In this document: positions 1 to 9,309 of the stretch, in pieces
How the letters are laid out: the number at the start of each line of letters is the position of its first letter
Position numbering within the stretch: position 1 is the first letter of the stretch
Assembly: GCF_022376445.1 (NCBI RefSeq)
Contig: NW_025955560.1
Location: 1 to 20,780, forward strand
Length of the DNA stretch: 20,780 nt
From: Fomitopsis serialis
Taxonomy: Eukaryota > Basidiomycota > Agaricomycetes > Polyporales > Fomitopsidaceae
Reading direction: 5' to 3'
Notes under the pieces: generated by a model
Database searches by the model: none
What the model was told of the DNA's origin: nothing
The model's input: the letters and a program-made list of their open reading frames with translations, nothing else
Position numbers and translations under genes: made by a program

Positions 1-249
1 ATCGACAATCACAGAGTCATGTCCCGTGAGGCAGTCAAATGCTGCAACAAATAGCATTGGTGCTCGTTAGCCGACGTGCTTGAAGTCGCCGATGGTACGT
101 GGTCAGCCGTCGATTGTGTTGGCACCTACTCATGTCAACCGCTGCCTGCAGCATAGGAGTGAAATCGCCTCAAGTACAGCTGCCTCAAGGCGCTCGGGTC
201 GTTGTGAGTGCCGTAAGTTGGGCAGCCTCAAGTCGCAATAGGCGAAGAC
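1..249. other. Left edge, no gene recognised
   Basis: No start codon with a believable coding run, no tRNA and no splice pattern was found here. From about 150 onward scattered GCCTCAAG and GCTGCCTCAA pieces foreshadow the repeat that follows, so this stretch is probably the most decayed end of the same repeat array. Open frames on both strands here come from the repeat and not from a gene. Confidence 0.4.
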
Positions 250-705
250 GCATGGGTCAAGTGCTGCAAACCGAGCTGCCTCTAGTGCGATCTCTTCAAA
301 GTCAAGCGCCGCAAACGGGGCTGCTTCAACGAGGTCGTCGTCAGTCGCCACAAGTATGGCTGCCTCAAATCGCGGCGGGAGAGGACGCAAGGGTCAAGCG
401 TCCCAAACGGACTAACATCAAGGTGGGCCGTCGTCAAACGCTGCAAGATGGCTGCCTCAATGCGGACCATCGTCAAGCGCTGCAAGTTGAGCTGCGTCAA
501 CCCCCCAGGCTTCCAAGGGTCAAACGCCGGAAGCGAGGGCTGCGCCAGCATGGGCCGACGTCAAGCGCTGGAAGAGGGGGCTGCTTCAACGGAGGTCATC
601 GTCAAGCGCTGCAAGCGTAGCTGCATGAACTTCAGGAAGGTTGTCCACGCGCAAGACGTCAAGCGCCGCAAGTGTGGCCGCATCAAAAGCCTTCAAGAGG
701 CCCCC
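250..705. repeat. Degenerate minisatellite, about 42-bp unit, ten copies
   Basis: A core resembling GTCAAGCGCTGCAAG recurs at about 256, 301, 340, 393, 433, 472, 519, 560, 601 and 658. Most copies are followed a few bases later by a second conserved block, GCTGCNTCAA. Spacings are 45, 39, 53, 40, 39, 47, 41, 41 and 57 bases. The unit is not a stable multiple of three and drifts in length, so no frame runs cleanly through the array; several overlapping open frames on both strands are by-products. It reads as an old, diverged tandem array. Whether it was once coding cannot be decided from the sequence. Confidence 0.7.
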
Positions 706-1382
706 GAGGGCGGGCGGACGCTTGCACTTGTGTGGTGTCCGTCCGGGCGCGGACCTTTACGTGGTCCTCGGGATAAGTACCCTCGCGTCGTTCTATGCGA
801 GTGCGAGGGGAAACCAACTCGCGCCAAATCTGTGGGTGCCTTGGGACAGGGCAGGTATGTAGAGCTGGGAAGCGTGTACGTGGCCAGTCAGCGTGTGCAT
901 TTGGCATGGTGTCAGTGCTAAAACGAGGTCACATCGCAAGGTAGTTGGACGGGCTCGACGCCATTAGACTAGTAATCTAGTATGTGTGCCAGTGAACCGA
1001 ATGCCACTCTCGCTTGTCCACCATCACCAACGAACGACCCACCGTACCCTGGCGGAGGTTACATGGGCCATGTACTGTCCGTGATAGGGTCAGTGAGACA
1101 CATCAAGCCTTGGACATGTTCAAGTTGTCACGGTGTTCACGACATGTCGAGTATTTAGCGCCTTGGCGTGCAAGTTGGTTTGTTGGGCGCCTACCTTGTC
1201 TGAGCGTTCAAACATTCAGCGCTGCAACCTTGTTTCAACCAAGCGTCCACGGCTGCGTGCTTCACCTGGTACATCGTCGACTAGTAATCCACTCTCTGTT
1301 CTCGAACTATCTTGGTCTACTCATAGCGAGCGAAACTTGAAACCTATCGTCAGTAGTCCCTCAGTGGCCTAGTAGCGCGAGC
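706..1382. other. Intergenic, upstream of the SNIP1-like gene
   Basis: No recognisable gene was found on either strand. A small palindromic patch (GACTAGTAATCTAGTA) lies near 967-982, and a related TCGACTAGTAATCC lies near 1278. The final 100 bases should hold the promoter and 5' leader of the gene that starts at 1383, but no clear TATA or CCAAT box stands out. Confidence 0.4.
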
Positions 1383-2477
1383 ATGGCGAGAACCTCTGTA
1401 TCACCCGATCGACCATACGGCTCAGGTCCTCGTTACAGAGATCGCTACGACGACCGAGACGGCCATGACAGACGGAGACGTAGGGAAGATGAACGGCGGA
1501 ACACACGCGTTGAAGACTACCGGAGGCCAGAGTATGACAGGGATAGCCGCAATCGACGCGACCGAGACGACGAACGCGGAGGTCGCCCCAGGGCGGAACG
1601 GGACCGTCCGTCGGACAGAGACAGAGACAGAGACCGACATCGTGAACAGGACAACAACCGTGATGCACGCCCTGGTCCTTCGCGTCGGTCGGCTTCGCCT
1701 CGCGCGCGGAACTCGAAGGCCCGGGAACGCTCCCGCTCTGCTTCGAAGCGTGAAGACTCGCCGGAAGACAAGGCTCAACCGAACTTCAACCCTTCAGGAC
1801 TACTAGCCGCAGCGACAAAGACCGTCAAGCTCGTGGATGGCACCAGCACAGTACTCAAATATCACGAACCTCCCGAGGCGCGCAAACCTACAGTAGGCTG
1901 GAGGCTGTACGTCTTTAAGGGGAAGGAGCAAGTGGGTAAGTGTGATTCATCTTTCATTGCACCCATGGTGGACTTATTCCTTCGTCCATGTCAGATGTGC
2001 TGCACATCCATAGGCAGAGTGCGTACTTGATTGGCCGAGACCGTGCAGTAGCAGACTTGGCCATCGAACACCCGTCCTGCTCAAAACAACATGCTGTAAT
2101 CCAATGTACGTTAAAGAATTCCTGTCGGGCTATCCAGTACCGGTCCTCAATTGTCATGCAGTCCGACAGGTTCACGAAAAGAATGAGTTTGGTGATGTCA
2201 AGAATGTCGTGAAGTAGGTCTTTGTATGCTGCGTAGTCTCCTGCCGCGCTCATGTAGTCGCACAGGCCCTTCATCATTGACCTAGAGTCAACAAATGGTA
2301 CTCAGGTCAACGATGAGCAGATACCAGAATCACGATACTACGAGCTCAAGCTTAGTGACGGTGCGTTTTAGATGTCAATGCGCGAACTCTAACTCATGTA
2401 CGCACTCCTTGTCTTCAGTGATAAAATTCGGCGAATCGCAACGAGAATATGTACTCTTGCACGATGAAGCTACATGA
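1383..2477 (+). CDS. SNIP1: FHA-domain splicing factor, SNIP1/Pml1-like
   Basis: Five exons: 1383-1935, 1995-2105, 2162-2213, 2266-2360 and 2419-2477, giving 289 residues. Introns are 52-59 nt with GT-AG ends. The first 150 or so residues are a low-complexity arginine, aspartate and serine tail, as in SR-type splicing proteins. From about residue 185 an FHA phosphothreonine-binding fold follows: LIGRD, SKQHAVIQF, IDLESTNGTQVN, and a C-terminus REYVLLHDEAT that closely resembles human SNIP1. Known homologues (yeast Pml1, human SNIP1) act in the nucleus in the pre-mRNA retention and splicing machinery, where FHA binds a partner in the activated spliceosome. The gene stands alone, with no close neighbour. 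The start is the first ATG of the long open exon, and the frame is kept across all four junctions. Confidence 0.9.
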
Positions 2478-4158
2478 GTGCAAGATCTCTGCCTGTGACG
2501 TCACATGCCTCTATGGCTGTAAAAGGTTGATACGCCTGCCTGTGCTCTCAGATAACGGTACTCAGTGCTGGCTCCATCGCATCTTGCCTCCGTTCACGAG
2601 GTATGGGCGAAAAATGATGTATATTTCGATCGTACGCTGTATGCACTCCCGTCCGTGCCATTTGGTGATTTTGTATCAAGTGCGCACAACAGACATCAAA
2701 CAAACTGCGAAGCAGATCGGCTTCAAACGACGTTTTGCACATCTACTAGTGATCAGCACTCGTAAGCAAATCACTTACTTCAGATCGAGTAAAACTGACC
2801 GGCATTAGATAGCGAATAAGTGTGATTCAGGCGTAAGCTGGCCGACCGTGTCACCGCTTCCGTCCATCATGCTGGTAATTGACACCGTGTCTATCCAAGC
2901 AACCCTCGCGCGGCGTGGTAGGATCATCGATATCGTGATTCTGGGCAAGAAAGCCGGCGCGGGCGACGCTGGTGTGATGCTGGGGCTGAGGCGCCAGTAT
3001 CGTCAACTCTGTGGCTGCACCTGTCTCTGGGCTCGGTGACTGCGAAGGCAATTGTAGGCATGCAACTTTGGGAGCATTCGGCGGGGCCATCGGTGCCTGC
3101 GCCACTAGTCCCGGCGTGGTTGACGACGCCAAATGAGTCGAAGCCTTCCGTGCACGGTCGTGAATGATTTGAGCCCCACTGTGATGATGCGTCTACTCAC
3201 GTTGCATACCTCTGCAGGTGCTTGAGCGCGGCGCGTTTCCACTGCTGGCAGGAGTGGCAGTGTCTTCAAAAGGCTACTTGATTCGAGAGGCGGCAGTATC
3301 TCCGAGCCAACGCCTGCTTGCACAACACCGGCTTGGTTCTCGAGCAACAGTAGAGACTGCGGCGTCTCGCGGTGCATGTCGCCCGCGTCCGATCCCACAT
3401 CGGACTTTCGGCTGTCACACGCGGCGGACAGAGACCTATAGGTTGAGAGGCACAGGGGAAGTAGAGGTGCGTGTGTGCGTACTTAGTGACTATTGCCTTC
3501 GTCTCTACATTGACTGTGGCGCGACAAGCGCCCTGTGCTGAGTCGCAAGACGGACCTGAGGGGAAGGGGGGTTCGTTCGGCATGCTTGAACAAATGTGTC
3601 GAGGTGCTACATGTTGCGAACGGGAAGCCGTTTATATCAGGAGGGCCGTACTATCCAAGTGTCGCCACTCAGGTCCACAGAGTGGCACGGCAGGCTCGCG
3701 CCTCGACGACACCTCGAAGCAGAACTGATCACTCGTTAGATCTCGGCGGTCACGTTCGATACTGAATACCGACTCGTTCAAAAACCTGCCTCGAGGTGAC
3801 CATGAGGTGAATACCAGTGCTCCTTCATGCGTCTTTGAGTCTGTTGCCAGATAAGGCAAAGGTATAGAATACCTGGACCATCGGAGTCCAGTGCTGAAAA
3901 TGGCACAGGATTCATGACTTGTCTTCAAATTCGAAGATCCTCAACGCGTGAACGAGGCACACAACGCCTCGATGAGAGAGACACGGGCTATGTTGCACTG
4001 CAATTACCTTACCAACATCTATATATCAATATATCAGTCTATATCTCAGTAATACGAAATACAGCGCATGATATAATGCTAGAATGACTCGTCTGCTGTG
4101 AATCTTCCCTGGAGTAGTTGACTGCGATCAAATTTGTATCCATGCAGATGCGAAGTAG
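2478..4158. other. 1.7 kb without a recognisable gene
   Basis: I tried both strands and found no family match and no chain of exons. Several open runs exist: + strand about 2565-2765 and 2848-3039; - strand 2851-3132, 3105-3398 and 3632-3928. They begin mostly at non-ATG codons and do not join through GT-AG sites into a sensible protein. The part from about 2840 to 3560 seems richer in G and C than its flanks, as coding DNA often is here. The + run near 2930-3000 encodes IVILGKKAGAGDAGVMLGL, which faintly recalls a dinucleotide-binding GxGxxG loop. A decayed or highly diverged gene is possible but unproven. Confidence 0.35.
4018..4072. repeat. AT-rich imperfect TATATCAR repeat
   Basis: About 50 bases made of repeated TATATCAG/TATATCAA-like words (tatatatcaatatatcag followed by tctatatctcag and atgatataat). 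This is the clearest AT-rich island in the window and lies roughly 90-140 bases upstream of tRNA-Glu. It is a simple low-complexity tract; no function can be assigned. Confidence 0.5.
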
Positions 4159-4230
4159 TCCGATATGGTGTAACGGCTAACATTACCGCCTTTCACGCGG
4201 TAGCTCGGGGTTCGATTCCCCGTATCGGAG
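4159..4230 (+). tRNA. tRNA-Glu, anticodon TTC
   Basis: The acceptor strands TCCGATA and TATCGGA pair. The anticodon stem ACCGC/GCGGT encloses the loop CTTTCAC with anticodon TTC, which reads GAA. The T arm is CGGGG TTCGATT CCCCG, carrying the B-box GGTTCGATTCC, and the A-box lies in TGGTGTAACGG. Mature length is 72 nt with no intron; CCA is not encoded, as usual in eukaryotes. Confidence 0.95.
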
Positions 4231-4232
4231 TA

Positions 4233-4237
4233 TTTTT
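4233..4237 (+). terminator. RNA polymerase III terminator of tRNA-Glu
   Basis: A run of five T lies two bases after the discriminator G of the tRNA, the usual pol III stop signal on the coding strand. Confidence 0.8.
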
Positions 4238-4407
4238 GCTACCTTATAGTGTATGACTGTGCTAAACACGATATCTTAACAAGTGCGAAGCACATAGTCA
4301 ATATCACCGGCAGGGTGTCGTAATATGTGTGGGGAGGCAAAAGCACAATATGACAAGTGCAGAATCCCTGAAGACCTCTGCAATTCCTACAATGTAAGCT
4401 CCAGCGA

Positions 4408-4977
4408 TTAACGTCCACTCTGGCGCCGCTTTGACCTAATCCGCTTCCCATTCTGCACTGCTGGGCCATGTCTATGAAGATATTCGTGAAACTGTGTGTT
4501 ATTGTCACAGTAAGCAGGATGACGTACCCTCGAATCTTCTTCCTGGGTTTTGGTGGGTGCGAGAAGTCAGAGGGGTCCTCTCCTAGGCGGTATTTGCCCA
4601 TACACCAGAGGACATATCTACAGAGAAAGAAGCCGCAATCCAATCTGTATGCGGAACACGTAGGAAGACTCTGCACACCTTCGGTCCTTGGTTTCCAACC
4701 CCGCTTCCTTGAGCCGTATACGATCAAATCTCCAGAGGTCTTCCCATGACTCTGCCGTGACCTTCGTGTCTGCAGACCTTCCGATTGCTTTCAGGAAGTC
4801 CTGTGGTGATGCAATGGAGCCTGGAAGATCGAACTGCAGTCAGTGACGGTCTGGACAGGAAAGGGCTTCTCCGGTACCTCTGATCGGAGGCACAGGTCGG
4901 AGGGCGGCCTTGTTGACCAGCGTGCGGCAGACGCGAGGGACCCGACAGATGGGCTTGAGCCCTAGCCAGCTGGACAT
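4408..4977 (-). CDS. FYV4: Mitochondrial small ribosomal subunit protein mS41 (IGR motif)
   Basis: Four exons on the minus strand: 4878-4977, 4679-4820, 4528-4617 and 4408-4471, encoding 131 residues. Introns are 56-61 nt and phases fit. After an arginine-rich start typical of a mitochondrial targeting sequence comes the family signature: GSIASPQDFLKAIGRSAD, then WEDLWRFDRIRLKEAGLETK, DRRYVLWCMGKYR, and a basic tail KKIRGHGPAVQNGKRIRSKR. This is the IGR/mS41 domain of yeast Fyv4, a structural protein of the mitoribosomal small subunit. The start ATG at 4977 opens directly on the presumed presequence. Because the protein is split into very small exons, simple ORF calling misses it. MON1 lies upstream on the same strand, with 523 bp between. 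Confidence 0.9.
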
Positions 4978-5500
4978 CCTGGTGAGCGGGGGAGACCAAA
5001 AGAGAATATGTCGAGTTTGACACGAATGCGGAAACACGAGAGAACGCAAGCAAGCTGGCACAATTTCCACTGCCTCGTATCATCACGTGGCCGCTGTGAG
5101 CAGATCGTTATCTTGCCGCAACAGGGACAAATGTCTGGATTCTGCGTATGGCAAGAACGACCACATCGGTGTGACGAACGATTCGCCGCCCTACGGTGAC
5201 CTCGATGTTGCCAATGATTTTGTTGCCAAACATGCTCGTAACAAATTTACTCAGTGAAGTAGATAACTCTTTGCCAGGGCCGGTATCATGATCAAGCAAC
5301 TCCGAGACTGCTAGTCTGCAATTCAAGCTTGATGTAATTAAGGAGATGTCCTCGTCTTTCACCACTCGATAAACCATACCATACACCGGTAGGCAAGCCT
5401 CCACGTCTTCTGTTGCTACCGCTGTTGCTCGAACGGAAGGATGTCCTTATCATCACGCGATACATATTGTACGTCGAACCCACAGATCCAGGTAGGATGT
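4978..5500. other. Intergenic between mS41 and MON1
   Basis: This holds the 5' region of mS41 and the 3' end of MON1, both read leftward. A minus-strand ATG frame at 5108-5377 (89 codons, beginning MVYRVVKDED) is open but matches no family I recognise and has no splice partner. A CACGTG box lies at 5084-5089. Nothing else could be supported. Confidence 0.4.
5084..5089. promoter_or_regulatory. CACGTG E-box upstream of mS41
   Basis: The palindrome sits in ATCACGTGG, about 107 bases before the mS41 start codon. In fungi CACGTG is bound by Cbf1-type bHLH factors. The same ATCACGTG word occurs at 14893-14900 between APC2 and the hydrolase. Function is inferred from the motif and position only. 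Confidence 0.3.
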
Positions 5501-7849
5501 CTAGAAGACAGGCGCATCTCTCAGGAATAACCGTCTCTCTTCCTTCTGTACCCATCGTGCTACCGAGTTTGCCGCATTCACTATCGCGCTCTTCGGTAAG
5601 AGCGGAGAAAGCGCGAGGTAGAGCTCAAACGGCTGCGTGATCTACATGCGATCTGTCAGCTCCGAATTGCAAAGCATCATGTGCAACCTACCCAGCCCAT
5701 AACGCTCTCTTTCTCTGTGCGTATATACTGCAGCTTCAGGGTGCTGCCTTGACCCGATTTCGCGTGAATGTGATCGTACAACGCCTCGTAGAGTGTAATG
5801 AGTCTGTAGGTTGGGATGAATCAGCTCGAGCGAACACAGTGCATCGCCGACAGGAATCTTACTTACCTCCGCTTCTCGTTCAAATCATCGTACGGATCCT
5901 CATATAGCGGCAATGTCACCTGTACATGCGACCTAGACTTGTAAACAAAGTGACGAAGACCTGGTATGCCGAGGTCTGCCACCGAGTACTCTGTGTCGCC
6001 GCGGTCGATGGCGTCTGAAAGCGCTTGCAACAGCCCGTCTTGTGTCAGACGCTGCAAGCGAAGGTCAATGCCGAGAACAAATGCACTGTGATGTGACGCT
6101 TACCCGAGAGACAGTGTCGCACCAGTTTCTGACGGCCTCAAAGTCGGCACTACCACTGACGCAGACTAAACCAATCTCAGGCGCAGCCTTCTCGAGGACG
6201 CTCGCTCTGTCGCTCTTGCTGGCAGTCTCCGAGTTCTGGCCACCTTCGCTGATCAAGTCGCTGCTCTGGCTGCTGGGCGATGTTGTAGGAAACGACGGGG
6301 TTACCGGTGTCTTGTCCGCGTCCCTCCTCAGAAACATGACGTAGGCGTTCACGAACGCAGACGAGTTGAACTTGGGCAAGCAGATCGGTAGCCATGAAGC
6401 AGATGCAGAGGAGTTGATGATAGATGGAGCGTAGACAGTGTTCACCAGGACGTGCAAGTCTGTTGTGCTGGATCAGAAGATGTTGGATCAATTTAGGGGC
6501 GAGTCATACCTGACGGATGAATAGAGTGTTTCTTGGGCCTGACTAGCGTGATGATACGTTCCTGGGCGATCAAGAGCATGTACAAGATGTCCTATTGCAT
6601 CGTGAGCACAAAGAACACAGAAAGATGGAGGCTGCGTTCTACCTTAATCTTAGACGTTGGTACGAGTACGTCAGCGACACTCTTGCGAAGCATAGGTTCG
6701 ACCTTGAGGCATTGCAAAGAGGACGTCGCCATGGCTAGGTCCCATTCTAATCGCGACAACAACGAGTAGAGGAATGGCTCAGCACCGCTCAGGAGACGGC
6801 GCAAATCGAAGTTCGTCCGACGCTCGAACATACGGCGAAGTTGCTCAGCAGACACGACACTGAGGATTTGCAGGTGCAGGTATTCAAGATGGAAGCGCGT
6901 CTTGCTTCTCCAACATTAGCGCAGCACTGAGTTTGCCACTGGGGCCACTCACCACAGACTCAGGCTCGCCCCATGAGGACACACATACATAATAGAGTGG
7001 AGACCGCAGGAGGAAGGTTATGCGCGTCTTCCCAGCGTTGATGCAACGGATCTTGTCCCCGTCATCGAGAAAGACGGATATAAGGGCTTGCATAATTCCT
7101 ATCGTGGACGTCAGCCCGTCAGACTCGTCCTGATCTCGGCGACTTAGAGGCGAGCAATCAATATACGGGGTGACCTGTGGTTGCGAATCGCATCACCTGA
7201 TGAAAACCGGCTTCCCGGCCTCGGTGAGAACGAAGTACTGTCTAGGAGGATACGTGTCCGCTGTGAAGCACAACTCAGCGATGTCACAGTTATCTCTCGG
7301 GAAACGCATGTACCTGCGGAATGAGATAATTCGCGAAGGTCAACCTCCTTGCCTTTGCCATGACGGCTACGACTACGCCTCTGAAGGTCTTCGACATGTC
7401 AATGCATGCGCTCCGGGGGGCGGACGTTACTTACCGCCGAAGGACTCCTTCCTGCTCAATGTACGTCTCAATTGGTCCCGTAGTCGCTGTTTTGAGTTCT
7501 CCTCTGTGGGACGAGTCGCAGTTCGTCCGCTCACACTGCTTTGATCACTAGCGATCGTTACTACCTCGGCCTCTGGAGTTGTTACAAGCATTTCGGGAGT
7601 GGGTGCCTCGAGGTTCAGAAAGGATGATGCTGAGCTCGAAGCACCCTCGTGCGGGCCATGTGCCAGTATATCTATAGGAGCTAGATCCAAGACTGGGGTA
7701 GGCACAGTCGAAGTGCTGCCATGGCTATAGACCCTCGAAGAAATGAGCGGTGCTGGTCGGACAGACGGTGGGGTCAGGCGCGAGAGGCCGGGTATTGGCG
7801 TTCCCACCCGCGAGGGGGTCCTCGAGCGCGGCGTGCCCGGCCCAGACAT
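5501..7849 (-). CDS. MON1: Vacuolar fusion protein MON1 (Rab7 GEF subunit)
   Basis: Ten exons: 7435-7849, 7314-7388, 7197-7260, 6953-7142, 6643-6900, 6510-6591, 6104-6459, 5867-6051, 5692-5803 and 5501-5641; 625 residues. MON1 pairs with CCZ1 to load GTP on Rab7/Ypt7 during endosome maturation, vacuole fusion and autophagy. The N-terminal 150 residues are proline, serine and threonine rich. Three longin-like regions follow, with family blocks PRQYFVLTEAGKPVF, DDGDKIRCINAGKTRI, FERRTNFDLRRLLSGAE, LPICLPKFNSSAFVNAYV, LGIPGLRHFVYKSRSHVQV and PFELYLALSPLLPKSA. A serine-rich insert of about 50 residues interrupts the second longin region (about 6170-6320). The 75-nt second exon is supported by phase and by its GKGKE-type linker, but it is the least certain. 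The start ATG faces the BTB gene across a shared promoter. Confidence 0.93.
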
Positions 7850-8052
7850 GTTGTGTACGGGTGTACGGGGCGGCTAGAATAGCAGTGCTGTGCCAGGCGT
7901 GGCTTGCTACGAGCTGAGGGTAATGATCATGGGTGGTAGCGAGCAAGCAGCGAGTATGGCGAGACGCCCAGAGCACAGACTCGTTCTTCACCGCCACCAC
8001 CGTACCACCATGCAACCATCTCCTCGTACTCCTCAAGCTGCCGTCGCCGGAC
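7850..8052. promoter_or_regulatory. Divergent promoter region, MON1 and BTB gene
   Basis: 203 bases separate the MON1 start (read left) and the BTB start (read right). Open frames extend through it on the plus strand from GTG codons, but the first in-frame ATG with coding sense is at 8053. No clear TATA box is visible. Confidence 0.5.
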
Positions 8053-9183
8053 ATGACAGTCCCGCCGTCGTCGTCTCTTGAACGCGGGGAGCCATGGTTC
8101 GACGACGGCAACATCGTCTTGCTCGCCGACGCGTCCAATGTCGCGTTCAAGGTCCATCGCGGCATGCTGGCTCGGCACTCGGAGATCTTCCAGTCGATGT
8201 TCGAGCTGCCGCCTCCGACGCAAGCAGACGTGGACCGAGTCGACGGCTGCCAGCTTGTCAGGATGTATGATCTACCAGAGGAGCTCAGCAGCCTGATCAA
8301 AGCCTTGTACGACGGCGCGTGAGTCGTGTGCTTGTTTCGCGGCGATGTCCAGAAGTTGACGGCGTGTCTCAGGTCGTTTCAGGATGGTAGCGTTGAAGAC
8401 TTCTTCTACGTCGTGGGCATCTTGCGCCTTTCAACCAAATACTTCATCGCGCATCTCCGCACACAGGCTATACGCTTCCTCGCCCAGACGTGGAGTTACA
8501 CATTGCGCGGGCATGACCACATGGTGGAACAAGCCATTCGGGCACCTCTCGTCAATGGCACGACCTATCCATACGTCCATCCCCTGCATGTCCTCAATCT
8601 GGCTAGGGAATCTCATGCCACCGTCCTGATTCCCTCCGCCTTGTATTTCCTCTCCCTCTACCCTCTCCCCGATATCCTGCGCTGCGACCACCCGAAGTTG
8701 CTAGTCGAGCATCCATCACGTCCATCATCTGAGCTGTCGGCTCAAGACATGAAGGACTATACCCTCATGTTTCAGCATAGGATCGACACACTCCTCAACT
8801 TCACACGCGGCGTCTGCAGTCAACAGGAGCAATGCAGTACATGTGAAAGAGAACGAGGTGTATGCACGAAGGCCTTTCGGCGGCTCGCGCTAAACCTGTC
8901 GTATGCATGGATGCTCAGGACGGGGCCGCTGCACTTCATGGTCCAGGCAGTGGACCAACTCGATAACGACTCTACCGTTTGCACGCCCTGTCGAAAAGCC
9001 TTTCGCGACAAGGTCTTCGAGGCGAGACAGAAGGCGTGGGACGAACTTCCTGGGGTTGTCGGTCTGCCGAGCTGGGAAGAGCTGCAGACGGTCGACCTCG
9101 GCACGAGCGATGATCGCGGGCCCAACGGCGGGGCGACGTCACCTGCCAGCAGGCCAGATACACGGAGAGAGGGGAAGAGGTAG
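8053..9183 (+). CDS. BTB/POZ domain protein, basidiomycete type
   Basis: Two exons, 8053-8318 and 8373-9183, joined by a 54-nt intron (GTGAGT donor); 358 residues. An N-terminal BTB/POZ fold begins near residue 15: WFDDGNIVLLADASNVAFKV, then HRGMLARHSEIFQSMFELP. It continues over the splice junction as LYDGASFQDGSVEDFFYVVG and LRLSTKYFIAHLR. The alpha-helical C-terminal part has six cysteines at about residues 237, 243, 246, 253, 292 and 295 (CSTC and CTPC pairs among them), which could bind metal. BTB domains mediate dimerisation and often link targets to Cul3 ligases, but members of this large mushroom-expanded family are mostly uncharacterised. The start at ATG 8053 was preferred because upstream frame extensions use only GTG and run into the MON1 promoter. 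Confidence 0.88.
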
Positions 9184-9309
9184 CATAAGTTACTCATTTC
9201 CATTGGTCGACGCGATCCGTTTTTGCTCTCCATGGAACACCAGTGGTTGCTCGTTATGGGAGTTTGTCTATCGAAGTGTAACTCTGTATTAATACAACGC
9301 ATATCATTT
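9184..9309. other. Convergent 3' gap, BTB gene and guanine deaminase
   Basis: 126 bases between two stop codons facing each other. The AT-rich stretch around 9285-9310 (ctgtattaatacaacgcat) could serve both 3' ends, but no canonical AATAAA is present. Confidence 0.4.

Noticed and set aside
130..921. Several overlapping 80-170 codon frames in the left repeat
   Set aside because: They are by-products of the minisatellite; the unit length drifts and the frames change from copy to copy.
3218..3541. Plus-strand frame beginning LERGAF, like an FAD-enzyme second strand
   Set aside because: It has no ATG, and downstream residues lack any flavoenzyme block. The resemblance is four or five residues only.
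4239..4727. 162-codon minus-strand ORF taken as one protein
   Set aside because: It is the mS41 gene read straight through two introns; only parts of it are exons, and the conserved mS41 sequence needs splicing.
4990..5140. A minus-strand frame with CPCCGK, suggesting a zinc ribbon
   Set aside because: Only one knuckle is present, the following cysteines are irregularly spaced, and the frame ends at a stop inside the mS41 5' region.
5108..5377. Minus-strand ATG frame of 89 codons between MON1 and mS41
   Set aside because: No family resemblance, no splice partner, and the opposite strand shows similar chance openness. It was kept only as a note in the intergenic entry.
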